DNA of 64,000 nt from Dolomedes plantarius (GCA_907164885.2 OU015503.1:127001764-127065763), one strand, 5' to 3'. Shown: positions 57,101-58,182, counted from the first letter of the stretch. Translations and numbers: made by a program. Notes: generated by a model from the letters alone, not told the origin.

Positions 57101-57813
57101 GGAAAGGGGTTATACTATTTTTTTTTAAAGCTGGGTTTGTTTGTTACATCTTGTTTTTATTTTGAGATTCAATTTGGGCGTATGCATTTTTTTCACCAGA
57201 AGCCCTGATATATACTGAAGTTAATGAAAAAAATTAATAAATAAAATTAGCCGTTAAATAGTCTAATGGGCTTCATGTGAGCTTGAGAATGAGGAGGCCA
57301 TCAGTCAAATAAATTTGGGCATGGAAATTGTTTTCCGGTAGATCATTAGCCATTATGGGTTCAAAATTGTCTACTCTTGCCTCAGTTACCCCAATCTTGT
57401 CTGCTTCTCTCCATGTGTTATTGAAAAAATCTTCAAAATTGATAGGAAAATGGCATAACCGTCATTTTGAAAGGGTTGGGAGTGGCTTAACAGCAAAAAG
57501 TAGTAAGATTTTTTCTATATATAATTATATGTACATATATATCCATGCATATTAATGTTATCATGATTCAAAGCATACATGCTGTCAAATTGTAGCATTA
57601 ACAGCTTAAATAACTGAATGTCTCCTTTAGGACATGAACCAGGAGTCTTCTGAAGCTGTATACCAGACGATTTCTCCCCCTTTCAGCAGTGCAGAGGTGT
57701 GTTCCCCCACTAACACCACCACTGTCCATTCTGTGTGCAACAACATTGTTTTCCACCAGAACTTCGAGAATGCCCTTCAAAATGGAAACAGCAACTTAGA
57801 AGAAGAGAGATGA
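1853..57813 (+). CDS. MLLT10: AF10/MLLT10-family chromatin protein (PHD finger and leucine zipper), 14 exons, 5' end outside window
   Basis: Joining 14 exons gives 2187 nt, an uninterrupted frame of 728 residues and a TGA stop. Every junction is GT-AG and in phase. Domains in this partial protein: zinc knuckle (CELC at 2-5, HVVC about 22-25), extended PHD finger (CYIC at 57-60, then CMQC, FHVTC, YCGYCHYH, ending about 117), Ser/Lys/Glu-rich region with basic clusters (122-445), octapeptide EDLLEKQW (454-461), leucine zipper (about 477-516), Ser/Pro/Asn-rich tail to 728. In vertebrate AF10 the PHD-knuckle-PHD module reads the unmodified H3K27 region, and the octapeptide-zipper binds DOT1L to promote H3K79 methylation in the nucleus. 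The first PHD finger is not seen and must lie upstream. Introns run from 0.6 to 10.7 kb and hold all the mobile elements described. The closely related paralogue AF17/MLLT6 shares this architecture; invertebrates usually have one gene for both. Confidence 0.93.
2355..2475. repeat. Dispersed repeat, partner at 33325-33442
   Basis: Both copies carry GAATTTTGTTT, AACAAATTC, TGTAAT followed by TCAATAAAAA, CTGATATAA, and a GGAAGATTTT block in the same order and orientation. No terminal inverted repeats visible; class unknown. Confidence 0.65.
2545..2835 (-). repeat. Partial inverted copy of the 12864-14085 element
   Basis: Reverse complement of about 13575-14030. It shares the CTAGCTAG block beside AAACTTTTAGAATAG, the TAATACTTTTAGCC word, and the ACAAGATAAAAAG block near the terminus. 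Internal parts differ, so this is a truncated or deleted relative. Confidence 0.65.
3019..3726. mobile_element. Fold-back element with about 265-bp inverted arms
   Basis: The left arm (3019-3288) and right arm (3464-3726) are near-perfect reverse complements around a 175-nt spacer. Both contain GAACATGAAGGCCTTGTAGC, GCCTAGGCAACA and GGTCACTACAATTC as complements. A G/C-rich core lies in each arm. Short open frames inside are low-complexity. Class unknown; it could be a Foldback-type element or a MITE. Confidence 0.8.
4361..4883 (+). mobile_element. Non-autonomous Helitron-like element (family 1)
   Basis: Starts TCTATATAAATAAAAG after an A and ends GCGAAGCCTGGCTAG before T. The CTAG end, a GC-rich pairing just upstream of it (AAGCCCGAGCGAAGCCTGGCT) and A/T insertion without target duplication are Helitron hallmarks. 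A T22 tract sits at about 4479-4500. A related copy without its 3' end is at 61057. No Rep/helicase ORF. Confidence 0.65.
5691..7092 (+). mobile_element. Tc1-like transposon relic with long inverted repeats
   Basis: The right end reads GGGAGCCACTG followed by TA. Arms of about 150 bp pair between 5691-5855 and 6850-7007, sharing TAATAATAAGATCTATAATC and GTAAAACTTTATTTC. The outermost 85 bp of the right end have no partner, so the left tip is lost. A (TA)n run follows directly. Confidence 0.8.
5973..6822 (+). pseudogene. Tc1-like transposase, multiply broken
   Basis: Starts MARSRKETIKKHSKLIIF with an N-terminal helix-turn-helix (FGNIAKLLNLSHSTV). Later fragments in shifting frames read FLFADERKVNIFGS, MRELNPRT, MSASGL, MMEWMNIDAEITKELVQSI split by stops, and AVVDANGYPTKY at the end. 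The word order follows Tc1-family transposases. The block with the second catalytic Asp and the SPDLNPIE motif is missing, so an internal deletion is inferred. Confidence 0.75.
7093..7162. repeat. (TA)n microsatellite
   Basis: TA run with few interruptions directly abutting the right terminus of the Tc1-like relic. The AT-rich T-dominated sequence from 7163 to 7690 up to the next exon shows no gene. Confidence 0.85.
7697..7806 (+). CDS. MLLT10: MLLT10 exon: knuckle end and PHD linker
   Basis: Acceptor TTTCAG and donor GTAAAAAG. It encodes WAHVVCALYIPEV, then a stretch through TTMEPIILQLVPQDRYNK. The His and Cys of HVVC complete the zinc knuckle begun in the previous exon. The segment is almost colinear with vertebrate AF10 and is one of the most conserved parts of the window. 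Confidence 0.95.
7959..8129. mobile_element. MITE family B (CAATTCCGGTTA terminal repeats)
   Basis: Starts near CAATCAATTCCGGTTA and ends CCAATTAACCGGAATTGACC followed by TA, a clear terminal inverted repeat. Related copies are at 26117, 26245 and 37450. Pogo/jerky-type ancestry is inferred from end style and TA flanks. Sequence 8130-9039 beyond it holds no recognisable gene. Confidence 0.75.
9236..10470 (+). pseudogene. Mariner transposase pseudogene, split by a nested MITE
   Basis: Starts MGNLKEQWICIEFCFKFGKT. Later pieces include SVDEDEHSGRP, NRRQTIQDICNIVGLS, FLSKVITGDESWFNGYDPET (the ITGDE carries the first catalytic Asp), a degraded second Asp block (LHHDNE, then RPHNA) and CDFFLFPKLKI (third Asp). 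Stops and frameshifts occur from codon 30 onward, and the frame is interrupted at 9818. The order matches mariner DD34D transposases. Confidence 0.85.
9818..9978. mobile_element. TTAA-flanked piggyBac-type MITE inside mariner
   Basis: Flanked by TTAA on both sides. Terminal repeats begin CCTTTAGCTTACGGGG and end CCCCGTAAGGAAAAGG. Removing it with one TTAA rejoins mariner sequence. Relatives lie at 19654, 58115 and 61665. Confidence 0.85.
10555..10775 (+). mobile_element. tRNA-type SINE family 2, headless copy
   Basis: Shares ATTGAATCCATAGACTAGAA, GAAAGTCCTG, GAGGTCAGTG, AGAAGG and GGTGGCACCTGG with the copies at 28385 and 62685, and the tail CATTGTAAACTGGGGCCAC with 52275. The tRNA-like head is absent. 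Confidence 0.7.
11269..11372 (+). CDS. MLLT10: MLLT10 exon: extended PHD finger, first half
   Basis: Acceptor TCTTTAAG, donor GTGAGT, phase 0 in and 2 out. It encodes LCYICEEQGKESK, ACMQCNKSGC and YFHVT, supplying the first zinc ligands of the extended PHD finger. The acceptor uses AAG rather than CAG but follows a strong T tract. Confidence 0.95.
11836..12607 (+). mobile_element. Non-autonomous Helitron-like element (family 2)
   Basis: Starts TCTACATATATAAAACAGTT after A; the degraded 3' end reads GTAGCGAAGCACAGGTATTC. Two reverse-strand copies (24859, 31760) keep the CTAG end. A CTGA tetranucleotide repeat at 11863-11881 is part of this copy. No ORF. Confidence 0.7.
12864..14085. mobile_element. 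Mariner-like element with inverted-duplicated transposase 3' half
   Basis: Terminal repeats CAGGGTTATCAGGAAAGAAT are inverted at 14085 and flanked by TA on both sides. Within it, 12964-13210 and 13255-13495 are reverse complements, each containing a C-terminal transposase stretch. The right half reads SPDLTPCNFFLWGYVKDLV, where Asn occupies the place of the third catalytic Asp. The remainder to 14085 is AT-rich. Confidence 0.8.
14219..14312 (+). CDS. MLLT10: MLLT10 exon: extended PHD finger, second half
   Basis: Acceptor CATTTCAG, donor GTAAGTAG. The split Cys codon is completed and followed by AQAAGLLCEEAGNYMDNVKY and CGYCHYHYQKL, which carries the last zinc ligands. It joins in phase 0 to the KKD start of the next coding exon, as the KLKK boundary of AF10 predicts. 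Confidence 0.95.
14399..15280. mobile_element. MITE with CAGGGTTCGTAC ends, carrying a SINE
   Basis: Starts CAGGGTTCGTACGG and ends GAGTACGAACCCTG. The central part contains a reverse-strand SINE. Possible degraded relatives occur around 27090 and 31115 (TTCGTACAGTCCTTAAAA). No clean target duplication seen. Confidence 0.65.
14790..15040 (-). mobile_element. SINE family 2 copy nested in MITE
   Basis: On the reverse strand it matches the 62685 copy: GTGCCAC, ATCAAGCATCC, TTGTACCTTCTCC, AGACCTCATGGAAGGACT, and AGACACAAAGATGTTGAATG in the same order. The 103-codon open frame over it on the + strand is not a gene. Confidence 0.65.
15539..16698 (+). mobile_element. Pogo/jerky-like transposon, internally deleted
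   Basis: Ends CAGGTAGCCCTCCTACAT at left and the inverted GTTGTAGGAGGGTTACCTG at right, with TA flanks. It is 1.16 kb, far shorter than full pogo/Tigger elements, and keeps only the C-terminal coding part. Confidence 0.8.
16021..16475 (+). pseudogene. C-terminal remnant of pogo/jerky-type transposase
   Basis: Fragments in shifting frames: MDMAIVQDLLVEEVEADLME, LTLKNYKA, LAENLESFFLNADPSAERSQ, NCLSSYCEIYNNL, KQTKVTDFSK. The last is a PCNA-interaction-like box (Q-x-x-V-x-x-F). The DDE domain is missing. Assignment by resemblance to Tigger/jerky C termini. Confidence 0.65.
16940..17538. mobile_element. TTAA-flanked element, family F copy 1
   Basis: TTAA at both edges. Terminal repeats CCCTTCAGCGGGCATGCC and GCACACCCGCTGAAGGA. 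Same orientation as the copy at 49791, sharing CAACCTTGATTATTCCTTTT and a GACCTGCATTAGAAAGGGTG block. piggyBac-type by TTAA specificity; no ORF. Confidence 0.8.
17539..19653. other. Intronic stretch without recognisable gene
   Basis: AT-rich sequence with a short (TA)n at about 17691-17702. A somewhat GC-richer patch at 17865-18013 carries an open frame ending LSLQDLLCSTGLW that I cannot match to any family. The rest shows no ORF, inverted repeat or known element. Confidence 0.6.
19654..19821. mobile_element. TTAA-flanked piggyBac-type MITE
   Basis: Begins TTAACCTTTTCCTTACGGGG and ends TAAGTTAAGGGTTAA. Shares GGGTGGGATAGCA and TATCCCAAGAATACG with the copies at 9818 and 58115. Its centre is a long TA-rich microsatellite. 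Confidence 0.7.
20573..21222. mobile_element. Non-autonomous hAT element with perfect 8-bp target duplication
   Basis: GTTTAAAA is exactly duplicated at 20565-20572 and 21223-21230. Terminal repeats CAGGGATTCCCAACGGGG and AAAAGGTTGGGAACCCCTG. No transposase motif recognised inside. The 8-bp duplication and CAGgg-type ends are diagnostic of hAT. Sequence 19822-20564 before it shows no gene. Confidence 0.9.
21381..21931 (+). CDS. MLLT10: MLLT10 large exon: Ser/Lys/Glu-rich low-complexity region
   Basis: At 551 nt this is the largest exon. Acceptor TGTCTTTCAG, donor GTAACC. It starts KKDSHIKTIPAFRPIPADNA, and has a Ser-rich stretch (SSASTISDSSLNLDNSE), basic clusters (GKKMKH, GKKKAK, KKKPKHSR) and acidic clusters (AEEEDDMREV, EFEFED). 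The basic runs are likely nuclear localisation signals. Disorder here is typical of AF10 between the PHD module and the zipper. The exon is much more GC-rich than the introns, and its antisense open frames are compositional shadows. Confidence 0.93.
22480..22620. mobile_element. MITE family E copy
   Basis: Contains TCATGGTTCTGAAAA twice in degenerate form and ends GGGAAGTTTCAC before (TA)n. Preceded by another (TA)n tract at 22449-22472. Confidence 0.5.
22744..23687 (+). mobile_element. hAT (Charlie-like) transposon relic, internally deleted
   Basis: Left end CAGCAGTTCTCAACCT; right end inverted AGGTTGAGGAACAAGG. About 0.94 kb with only 3' coding sequence left. Target duplication not clear. 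Confidence 0.75.
22905..23373 (+). pseudogene. hAT transposase C-terminal half, frameshifted
   Basis: Starts MQQINELKDLISGHLVALQN and continues to FPDIGSENWEFKLTRDRF. After frameshifts it reads STYLCESGFSALAYI, then KYRAKLNVESDLRCALSQLQ, and stops at TAA. YLCESGFS is the hAT dimerisation-region signature. Resembles ZBED5/FAM200-type hAT proteins of invertebrates. Catalytic Asp residues upstream are absent. Confidence 0.75.
24378..24518 (+). CDS. MLLT10: MLLT10 exon: basic Ser-rich segment
   Basis: Acceptor TTTTTAG, donor GTAAGT. Phase matches both neighbours. It encodes NKSRITKNS, STDKSNPQIPIVRIKRKF and a Ser-rich end. RIKRKF is a further basic cluster. The assignment rests on splice signals and frame continuity, because this part of the family is not conserved. 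Confidence 0.85.
24859..25559 (-). mobile_element. Non-autonomous Helitron-like element (family 2), reverse
   Basis: On the reverse strand starts TCTGTATATATAAAACAG after A and ends CGAAGCACGGGTATTCAGCTAG. The CTAG terminus and the self-pairing GC-rich end are intact. Same family as 11836 and 31760. Confidence 0.72.
26117..26190. mobile_element. MITE family B, short copy
   Basis: A 74-bp element CAGTCGATTCCGGTTAATCG to CCAATTAACTGGATTTGACTG, almost all terminal repeat. First of three MITEs lined up in a TA-rich stretch. Confidence 0.75.
26245..26316. mobile_element. MITE family B, second short copy
   Basis: 72 bp, starts AGTCATTTTTGTTTAGTCG and shares GGTCCGATTAACTGGTGGTC and the TTGACTG end with its neighbour. 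Separated from it by (TA)n. Confidence 0.7.
26323..26478. mobile_element. Pogo/Tigger-type MITE (family A), complete
   Basis: CAGTGGAAACTCGATCTATT to GATCGACTGAGTTTCCACTG, TA on both sides, 156 bp. Relatives at 1-343 and 27367. TIR style is that of pogo/Tigger elements. Confidence 0.8.
26817..26974 (+). CDS. MLLT10: MLLT10 exon: acidic linker
   Basis: Acceptor TTTTCTCAG, donor GTGAGT. It encodes an acidic, Ser/Glu-rich stretch (DACDTYESVLSSAESQP, then VNEERENPQEDNVEIK). GC content rises sharply against the intron. Phase is 2 in and 1 out, consistent with both neighbours. Confidence 0.87.
27367..27522. mobile_element. Pogo/Tigger-type MITE (family A)
   Basis: CAGTGGAACCTTGATCTATC to ATCGAATGAGGTTCCACTG, 156 bp, same length as the 26323 copy and sharing AACATAAT, GGACTGG and TTCGGGGAA. 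Only the right flank shows TA. Confidence 0.75.
27552..28250 (+). mobile_element. tRNA-derived SINE family 1, interrupted
   Basis: Head: GGGTGCGGTAGCCCAGTTGG is a tRNA A-box-like region and CCTGGTTCAATGCTTG a weak B box. Tail: GTCGGACTCCGACCCTTGTG to an AACAACAACAAC end. A 371-bp insertion at 27663 splits head and tail. A complete reverse copy is at 43779-44119. Confidence 0.82.
27663..28033. mobile_element. Insertion inside SINE, flanked by 10-bp direct repeat
   Basis: TGGCTAACAG occurs at 27653-27662 and 28034-28043, flanking 371 bp that ends in A-rich sequence. Looks like a retroposed or transposed segment with target duplication; no ORF or recognised family. Confidence 0.6.
28385..28600 (+). 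mobile_element. tRNA-derived SINE family 2 with head
   Basis: B box GGTTCGAATCC is intact at about 28414. Body shares AGACCAGAAAGTCCTTCCAT and GAGGTCAGTGGGTGAG with relatives. A G run at 28550-28560 interrupts the 3' part. Confidence 0.78.
29187..29310 (+). CDS. MLLT10: MLLT10 exon: linker before the octapeptide
   Basis: Acceptor TTCTTCTAG, donor GTAAAT. It encodes LENQSIFEESQSMNPTIPLP, then DTVNLMSNMTKQAACSNDSA. Poorly conserved; accepted on splice sites, phase (1 in, 2 out) and an open frame through all joins. Confidence 0.85.
29430..29595 (+). mobile_element. SINE-like sequence with B box
   Basis: GGTTCAAATCC at 29473 is a perfect pol III B box, preceded by tRNA-like sequence and followed by a SINE-type body. 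Only one copy in the window, so the family is unproven. Confidence 0.45.
29806..30477 (+). mobile_element. Miniature piggyBac-type transposon
   Basis: TTAA at both edges, terminal repeats CCCCTTACCTGCCACGG and TCGGCACTTAAGGGG. Carries a 41-codon ORF derived from a piggyBac transposase, so family membership is supported by both the target and the residual coding sequence. Confidence 0.85.
30151..30276 (+). pseudogene. PiggyBac transposase remnant: cysteine-rich C-terminal domain
   Basis: Intact 41-codon frame reading MSDSELDDYSKKKVRRESHY then NCVECDVGLCIQPCFKI and SHNS. The C-x2-C ... L-C-x3-C-F pattern is the cysteine-rich domain that binds transposon ends in piggyBac proteins. The start MSDSE looks like a transposase N terminus, implying an internal deletion that joined start to end. 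The catalytic domain is missing. Confidence 0.7.
30636..30727 (+). CDS. MLLT10: MLLT10 exon: octapeptide motif
   Basis: Acceptor TATCCTAG, donor GTAAGC. It encodes VQFPNSLEDLLEKQWVQTSN followed by FLMEQAQHFD. EDLLEKQW is a near-exact match to the conserved octapeptide of AF10/AF17 (EQLLERQW in human). Together with the zipper in the next exon it forms the OM-LZ unit that recruits DOT1L. Confidence 0.95.
31450..31741. mobile_element. Pogo-type MITE (CAGTCGAACCCTGTTATA ends)
   Basis: CAGTCGAACCCTGTTATAGC at left and inverted CGTTATAACAGGGTTCAACTG at right, 292 bp, preceded by a GT/AC microsatellite. Interior is AT-rich and non-coding. Confidence 0.8.
31760..32621 (-). mobile_element. Non-autonomous Helitron-like element (family 2), reverse, second copy
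   Basis: Reverse-strand start TCTATATATATAAAACAG and end GCAGGTTTTCAGCTAG. Contains two (TA)n expansions (31843-31864, 31914-31930). Larger than the 24859 copy because of an internal duplication of the CAATGTATGCAATTAAT block. Confidence 0.72.
32622..33527. other. Intronic stretch, no gene; holds dispersed repeat copy
   Basis: Mixed-composition sequence; the only recognisable item is 33325-33442, which matches 2355-2475 in the same orientation. A short (TA)n precedes that copy. The 62-codon open frame at 33120 has no recognisable features. Confidence 0.55.
33528..35934 (+). mobile_element. DNA transposon with about 180-bp terminal inverted repeats, superfamily not assigned
   Basis: CAGTAGGGCGGAGCGTAAAA at left is inverted at right, and the two ends stay complementary for about 180 bp, including TTTGCCCTAGTGCGGAAA and the word for ATCTTCCGTCTCCATTTCGG. 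Flanks are TATA and TACA, so the duplication is TA or a degraded 4-bp site. Total 2.4 kb. The interior holds broken protein-coding sequence unlike mariner, hAT, Tigger or piggyBac. Confidence 0.85.
33830..35620 (+). pseudogene. Unassigned transposase-like protein, broken into several frames
   Basis: Fragment 1 (33830-34069) has a Cys cluster, LFDIFSCKCVNFNKCSCPKH, then RTFLLDQRALRQMSIG. Fragment 2 (34424-34699) has LSKYLGHLALISSSALSI, VAIGCDGTIFNTGYKIG and LHWFICQLHANELPLRNL. Later fragments read LNAFSGPTRKALANCKNLPV, FIMKVYPPM (stop-split) and FPCYTQSVERFVKVVTEVSA then CGENKRDGLLRTRTGSRKAM to the end. Similar uncharacterised proteins are, to my recollection, widespread in arthropod and cnidarian genomes. 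The GCDGT and HANELPLR blocks could be parts of an RNase H-like fold; that is inference. Confidence 0.6.
36565..36812 (+). mobile_element. SINE-like element with GTCGACT...TTTCATCC core
   Basis: Contains AAGGTCGACTCATGATTTTC, ATCCTTTGAGTGGGTCGAC and CTGGGGGTCCC in an order resembling the conserved central domain known from cephalopod SINEs. An LTR or LINE body is not visible. Single copy here. Confidence 0.5.
37056..37327 (+). CDS. MLLT10: MLLT10 exon: DOT1L-binding leucine zipper
   Basis: Acceptor GTTTCAG, donor GTGCGT. It begins IASLISCLHELRAENTRLEK and continues through LASRRDSLLAINARL, a heptad coiled coil with L/I at the a/d positions. This matches the AF10 zipper (LHxLxxENxRLExxxxxLxxxxxxLxxxNAxL). 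The rest is a Ser/Gly/Pro-rich linker. A (TA)n tract begins 20 nt after the donor. Confidence 0.95.
37450..37593. mobile_element. MITE family B, inverted relative to the 7959 copy
   Basis: GTCAATTCCGGTTAATTGGA at left, GATTAACCAGAATTGACCG at right, lying between two (TA)n tracts. The interior (TCTTGTAACC, ATTCAGACCGAAT) is the reverse of the 7959 interior. Confidence 0.78.
37634..38633 (-). mobile_element. Internally deleted Tigger derivative, 1.0 kb
   Basis: CAGTGGTACCTCGACTTACG at left and inverted CGTAAGTCGAGGTACC at right, with TA flanks. It matches both ends of the 58183-60913 element but in the opposite orientation, and lacks the whole transposase gene. Shared internal blocks include AACGATGCAACAATCGCC-like sequence and the AAAAATCAAC block near the far end. 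It contains a long hairpin at 37904-37951. Confidence 0.85.
37904..37951. repeat. Hairpin inside Tigger derivative
   Basis: CCCGGGTGGTAATTGTTGAG and its inverted partner CTCAACAATTACCACCCGGG flank an 8-nt loop. The full Tigger copy at 58183 has only one arm of this palindrome (around 60625). Confidence 0.85.
38820..39586. mobile_element. Palindromic mariner derivative (two inverted 3' ends)
   Basis: CAAGGTGCACCCATAAAGTA at left and its complement at right. The arms (38820-39050, 39370-39586) both encode the last part of a mariner transposase (KQCFGDLKKRWRN on the right arm). The loop between carries more reverse-strand transposase (MNYPPYSP-like). So the 3' half exists twice, head to head, with no 5' half. 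Confidence 0.75.
39587..40608. other. Intronic stretch without recognisable feature
   Basis: AT-rich sequence starting with a short (TA)n. The open frames at 40132 and 40184 are low-complexity or opposite-strand shadows. I see no element ends here. Confidence 0.55.
40609..41319 (-). mobile_element. hAT transposon relic with perfect 8-bp target duplication
   Basis: CAGTAAGT is exactly repeated at 40601-40608 and 41320-41327. Left end CAGCGGTTTCCAACCTTG; right end inverted CCCAGGTTGGAAACCTCGG. Carries the 3' part of a reverse-strand transposase. Confidence 0.9.
40863..41164 (-). pseudogene. hAT transposase dimerisation region, frameshifted
   Basis: Two overlapping frames: IELSCDSSLKQKF then, after a shift, LPFVTSYLCRMGFSALAAMK, TKYRNRLIIKKELRAALS and LPQRFDKLCANKQQQPLH before the stop. 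YLCRMGFSAL is the hAT C-terminal signature. Everything upstream, including the catalytic core, is deleted. Confidence 0.75.
41400..41960. other. Unclassified stretch with an acidic reverse-strand fragment
   Basis: On the reverse strand about 41480-41580 reads DTSNKEDFVHIMDILE, then SECSDCDDDSDSDNDSTS and a stop. An acidic Ser/Asp tail like this is common at transposase ends but I cannot place it. No terminal repeats found. Confidence 0.35.
42052..42162 (+). CDS. MLLT10: MLLT10 exon: Ser/Pro-rich segment
   Basis: Acceptor TGTTTTTTCAG, donor GTAAGT, phase 0 at both ends, 37 codons. It reads EFNCHKSPAATVGSSSLPLT, then PSPIPCSPIPKPEVFPQ. The phase-0 cassette could be skipped without frame change. 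Confidence 0.87.
42339..42554. mobile_element. hAT MITE (CAGCAATTCTCAACCTG ends)
   Basis: Left CAGCAATTCTCAACCTGTGG; right inverted AAAGGTTGAGAATCACTG. Flanking octamers CTTTACAT and CCTTACAA agree at 6 of 8 positions, consistent with an aged 8-bp target duplication. TGGTCCGC words recur inside. Confidence 0.82.
42555..43303. other. Intronic stretch without recognisable gene
   Basis: Includes an AT-rich imperfect TTACC/TATTTA repeat cluster at 43090-43260 and (TA)n at 43268-43290. The motif TGTGATAAAATACCAATTTTC at 42689 is almost repeated near 10962. Nothing else recognised. Confidence 0.5.
43304..43451. mobile_element. Small inverted-repeat element with G-rich centre
   Basis: CCAGTGGTGTACCCAGGAT at left is partly mirrored by CCCCTGGGTGTGCTACTGGC at right; a run of G at 43330-43341. 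Probably a short MITE. Confidence 0.5.
43697..44204. mobile_element. MITE family E copy split by a SINE
   Basis: Starts CGGTGAAACTTCTCTATCG after TA and ends CTAGAGAAGTTTCACTA. After removal of the SINE, the GTGGTCATCGAAAAGAAGTT and TTTCTCCATAGCATTGGCTC parts join as in the 758 copy. Confidence 0.75.
43779..44119 (-). mobile_element. tRNA-derived SINE family 1, full length
   Basis: Reverse strand: GGGTGCGGTGGCCCAGTTGG, then GGTTCGATGCTTG (B box), GTGTTCACTAATGGTGGCC, GTCGGACTCCAACCCTTGTG and an AACAACAACAG end. About 341 bp. The best-preserved copy here, and the template for recognising the split copy at 27552. Confidence 0.85.
44824..45525 (-). mobile_element. Pogo/jerky-like transposon, internally deleted
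   Basis: CAGTACAACCTCCCCAAATC at left, inverted TTTGGGAGGTTGTACTG at right, TA on both sides. 0.7 kb, retaining only a C-terminal ORF on the reverse strand. Confidence 0.82.
44988..45320 (-). pseudogene. Acidic C-terminal tail of a pogo/jerky-type transposase
   Basis: An open stretch of 110 codons without an ATG start, from LDKSDIQEVLDIDENVAIVS to LKQQTLLTEMFKL. It is acidic in the first half, then LIKSLDKTILDLEHWNFISE and a basic end. QTLLTEMF resembles a PCNA-interaction box. The catalytic domain is missing. Assigned by position inside a pogo-type element and by general resemblance to jerky tails. Confidence 0.55.
45877..45927. repeat. Uninterrupted 51-T homopolymer
   Basis: Fifty-one T in a row, 243 nt upstream of the 24-nt micro-exon. 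It may be a reverse-strand retroposon tail, but no body is recognised beside it. Length is probably uncertain in the assembly. Confidence 0.9.
46170..46193 (+). CDS. MLLT10: MLLT10 24-nt micro-exon
   Basis: Only 24 nt (ILSQLQAQ), phase 0 at both ends, with acceptor TTTTCGTTTCAG and donor GTAAAA. It could be skipped without frame change. Support is both splice signals plus a Gln-rich reading that suits the AF10 C terminus. It sits 243 nt after a 51-T tract and before the largest intron. Transcript evidence would settle it. Confidence 0.65.
47783..48392. mobile_element. MITE within X (AGCGACTCAAAGGAAACTGA ends)
   Basis: AGCGACTCAAAGGAAACTGA at left is inverted as TCAGTTTCTTTTGAGTTGCT at right. 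GCGACTGA-type words recur through the sequence, and both halves contain GCACACGG-type blocks. Harbinger/ISL2EU-like by end style only. Confidence 0.55.
48938..48966. repeat. Short palindrome CCCTTTTCCTCG...CGAGGAAAAGGG
   Basis: Twelve-base perfect arms round a 5-nt loop, present in B2 but absent from B1. Could form a hairpin. Confidence 0.8.
49791..50367. mobile_element. TTAA-flanked element, family F copy 2
   Basis: TTAA at both edges; CCTTCAGAGGGCGTGCC at left and GCTACGCCCTTTGAAGGG at right. Same orientation and order of blocks as 16940-17538, including ACCTTGATTATTCCTTTTGT and TCAGACCTGCATTAGAAAGG. No ORF. Confidence 0.82.
50368..51747. other. Intronic stretch without recognisable gene
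   Basis: Contains T-runs (50890-50912), an (AAAT)n tract at 51148-51170 and otherwise unremarkable AT-rich sequence. Confidence 0.6.
51748..51920 (+). mobile_element. tRNA-SINE-like sequence
   Basis: TGCTAGCCTAGTGTGATAGC looks like a tRNA A-box region and GATCTGAATCCTGAGC like a decayed B box; the body ends AAGGCAAAGCACCCTTGTAT. Single copy, so the family is not proven. Confidence 0.45.
52275..52485 (+). mobile_element. SINE family 2, 3' portion
   Basis: Shares GTTGAATCCATGA, ACCCTCCAGTTGTTGCCCCT, CTCTGATCCGGTCATTGTAA and ACTGGAGCTGCATTCCT with the 10555 copy. The head is missing. Flanking 52486-53213 has no recognisable feature. Confidence 0.62.
53214..53952 (-). mobile_element. Mariner transposon relic, internally deleted
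   Basis: CAAGGGTGGTTCAAAAAGCA at left and inverted TTACTTTTTGAACCACCCTCG at right, flanked by TA. 0.74 kb against 1.3 kb for a full mariner. A different subfamily from the 9040 element. Confidence 0.85.
53253..53715 (-). pseudogene. Mariner transposase, N- and C-terminal parts only
   Basis: N-terminal part: APAEIHHQLVEVYRQSVMSR then KQMWFWWNEFQKGRTDVLDE. After a junction come HSPYSPDLAPSDFHLF (region of the third catalytic Asp) and, in another frame, WLSDQSPDFFNAGFDKLVYR with WNKCVDAHRGYVEK at the end. The segment with the first two catalytic Asp residues is deleted, and the frame shifts at least twice. Confidence 0.8.
54484..54700. mobile_element. TTAA-flanked MITE, family G copy 1
   Basis: TTAA at both edges; CCCTTTCAGGTGCAACGACC at left and CACCCCTAAAAGGG at right. 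It is the reverse of the copy at 62341, sharing ACTGATAACAGATGGCAGCA and TTTAGGCATTCGCACTG-like ends. Confidence 0.82.
54701..56848. other. Intronic stretch without recognisable gene
   Basis: AT-rich with T-dominated tracts and a (TA)n at 55298-55312. Open frames here have no features of conserved proteins. A degraded relative of the 14399 MITE may lie near 55030-55240 (GGTCCTTGAAAA, CCTCGTATGGCC). Confidence 0.5.
56849..57016 (+). CDS. MLLT10: MLLT10 exon: Ser/Asn/Met-rich C-terminal segment
   Basis: Acceptor CTATTTTCAG, donor GTAAGT, phase 0, 56 codons. It starts LSAFTRDTSPHNHIPMSSSA and includes the stretch VTNPLLMSETN. This recalls the TTNPFLT stretch near the AF10 C terminus, though the similarity is too short to prove homology. 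Confidence 0.88.
57631..57813 (+). CDS. MLLT10: MLLT10 terminal coding exon with stop
   Basis: Acceptor TCTCCTTTAG; 60 codons, then TGA at 57811-57813. It starts DMNQESSEAVYQTISPPFSS and ends NGNSNLEEER. A GGTAAT donor-like site lies 22 nt after the stop, so the 3' UTR might be spliced; otherwise the transcript could end after the AATAAA at 57949. Confidence 0.88.
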   Translation, partial: DMNQESSEAVYQTISPPFSSAEVCSPTNTTTVHSVCNNIVFHQNFENALQNGNSNLEEER

Positions 57814-57948
57814 CTGTAATAAATACAAAAGAGAGGTAATTTCCTTTTTCTGTTTCTTTTTTTATGGAGTAAGAAATGGTCAAATGAACTTTATTAATGA
57901 AGGTTTCATTGATCCACATTTCTTTCTGAACAAGGTTGCCATGCTTTC

Positions 57949-57954
57949 AATAAA
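57949..57954 (+). terminator. Candidate polyadenylation signal of MLLT10
   Basis: Canonical AATAAA 136 nt after the stop codon. An earlier AATAAA at 57819 is only six nt past the stop and is less plausible. T-rich sequence follows from about 58018. Proximal site choice is inference. Confidence 0.45.
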
Positions 57955-58114
57955 ATTATATGAGGTAGAATGTCAAGAAATACAATAACACTTAAGGTAT
58001 CAGGCTATTTTAAAATGTCAATTTTGATGATAATTCCGAATTTTTAAAAAAATTTCTGATTCTTTAGATGTTGATTTCTTTTTCTAAATCTACTTTTATT
58101 ATTTCTGCATGATC

Positions 58115-58172
58115 ATTAACGTTTTCCTTATGGGGTGGGATAGCATGTATCCCAAGAATATGAATATATATA
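58115..58172. mobile_element. Solo end of a piggyBac-type MITE
   Basis: TTAACGTTTTCCTTATGGGG, then GGGATAGCATGTATCCCAAG, the left half of the family seen at 19654, cut off at a (TA)n where the Tigger element inserted. Confidence 0.65.
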
Positions 58173-58182
58173 TATATATATA

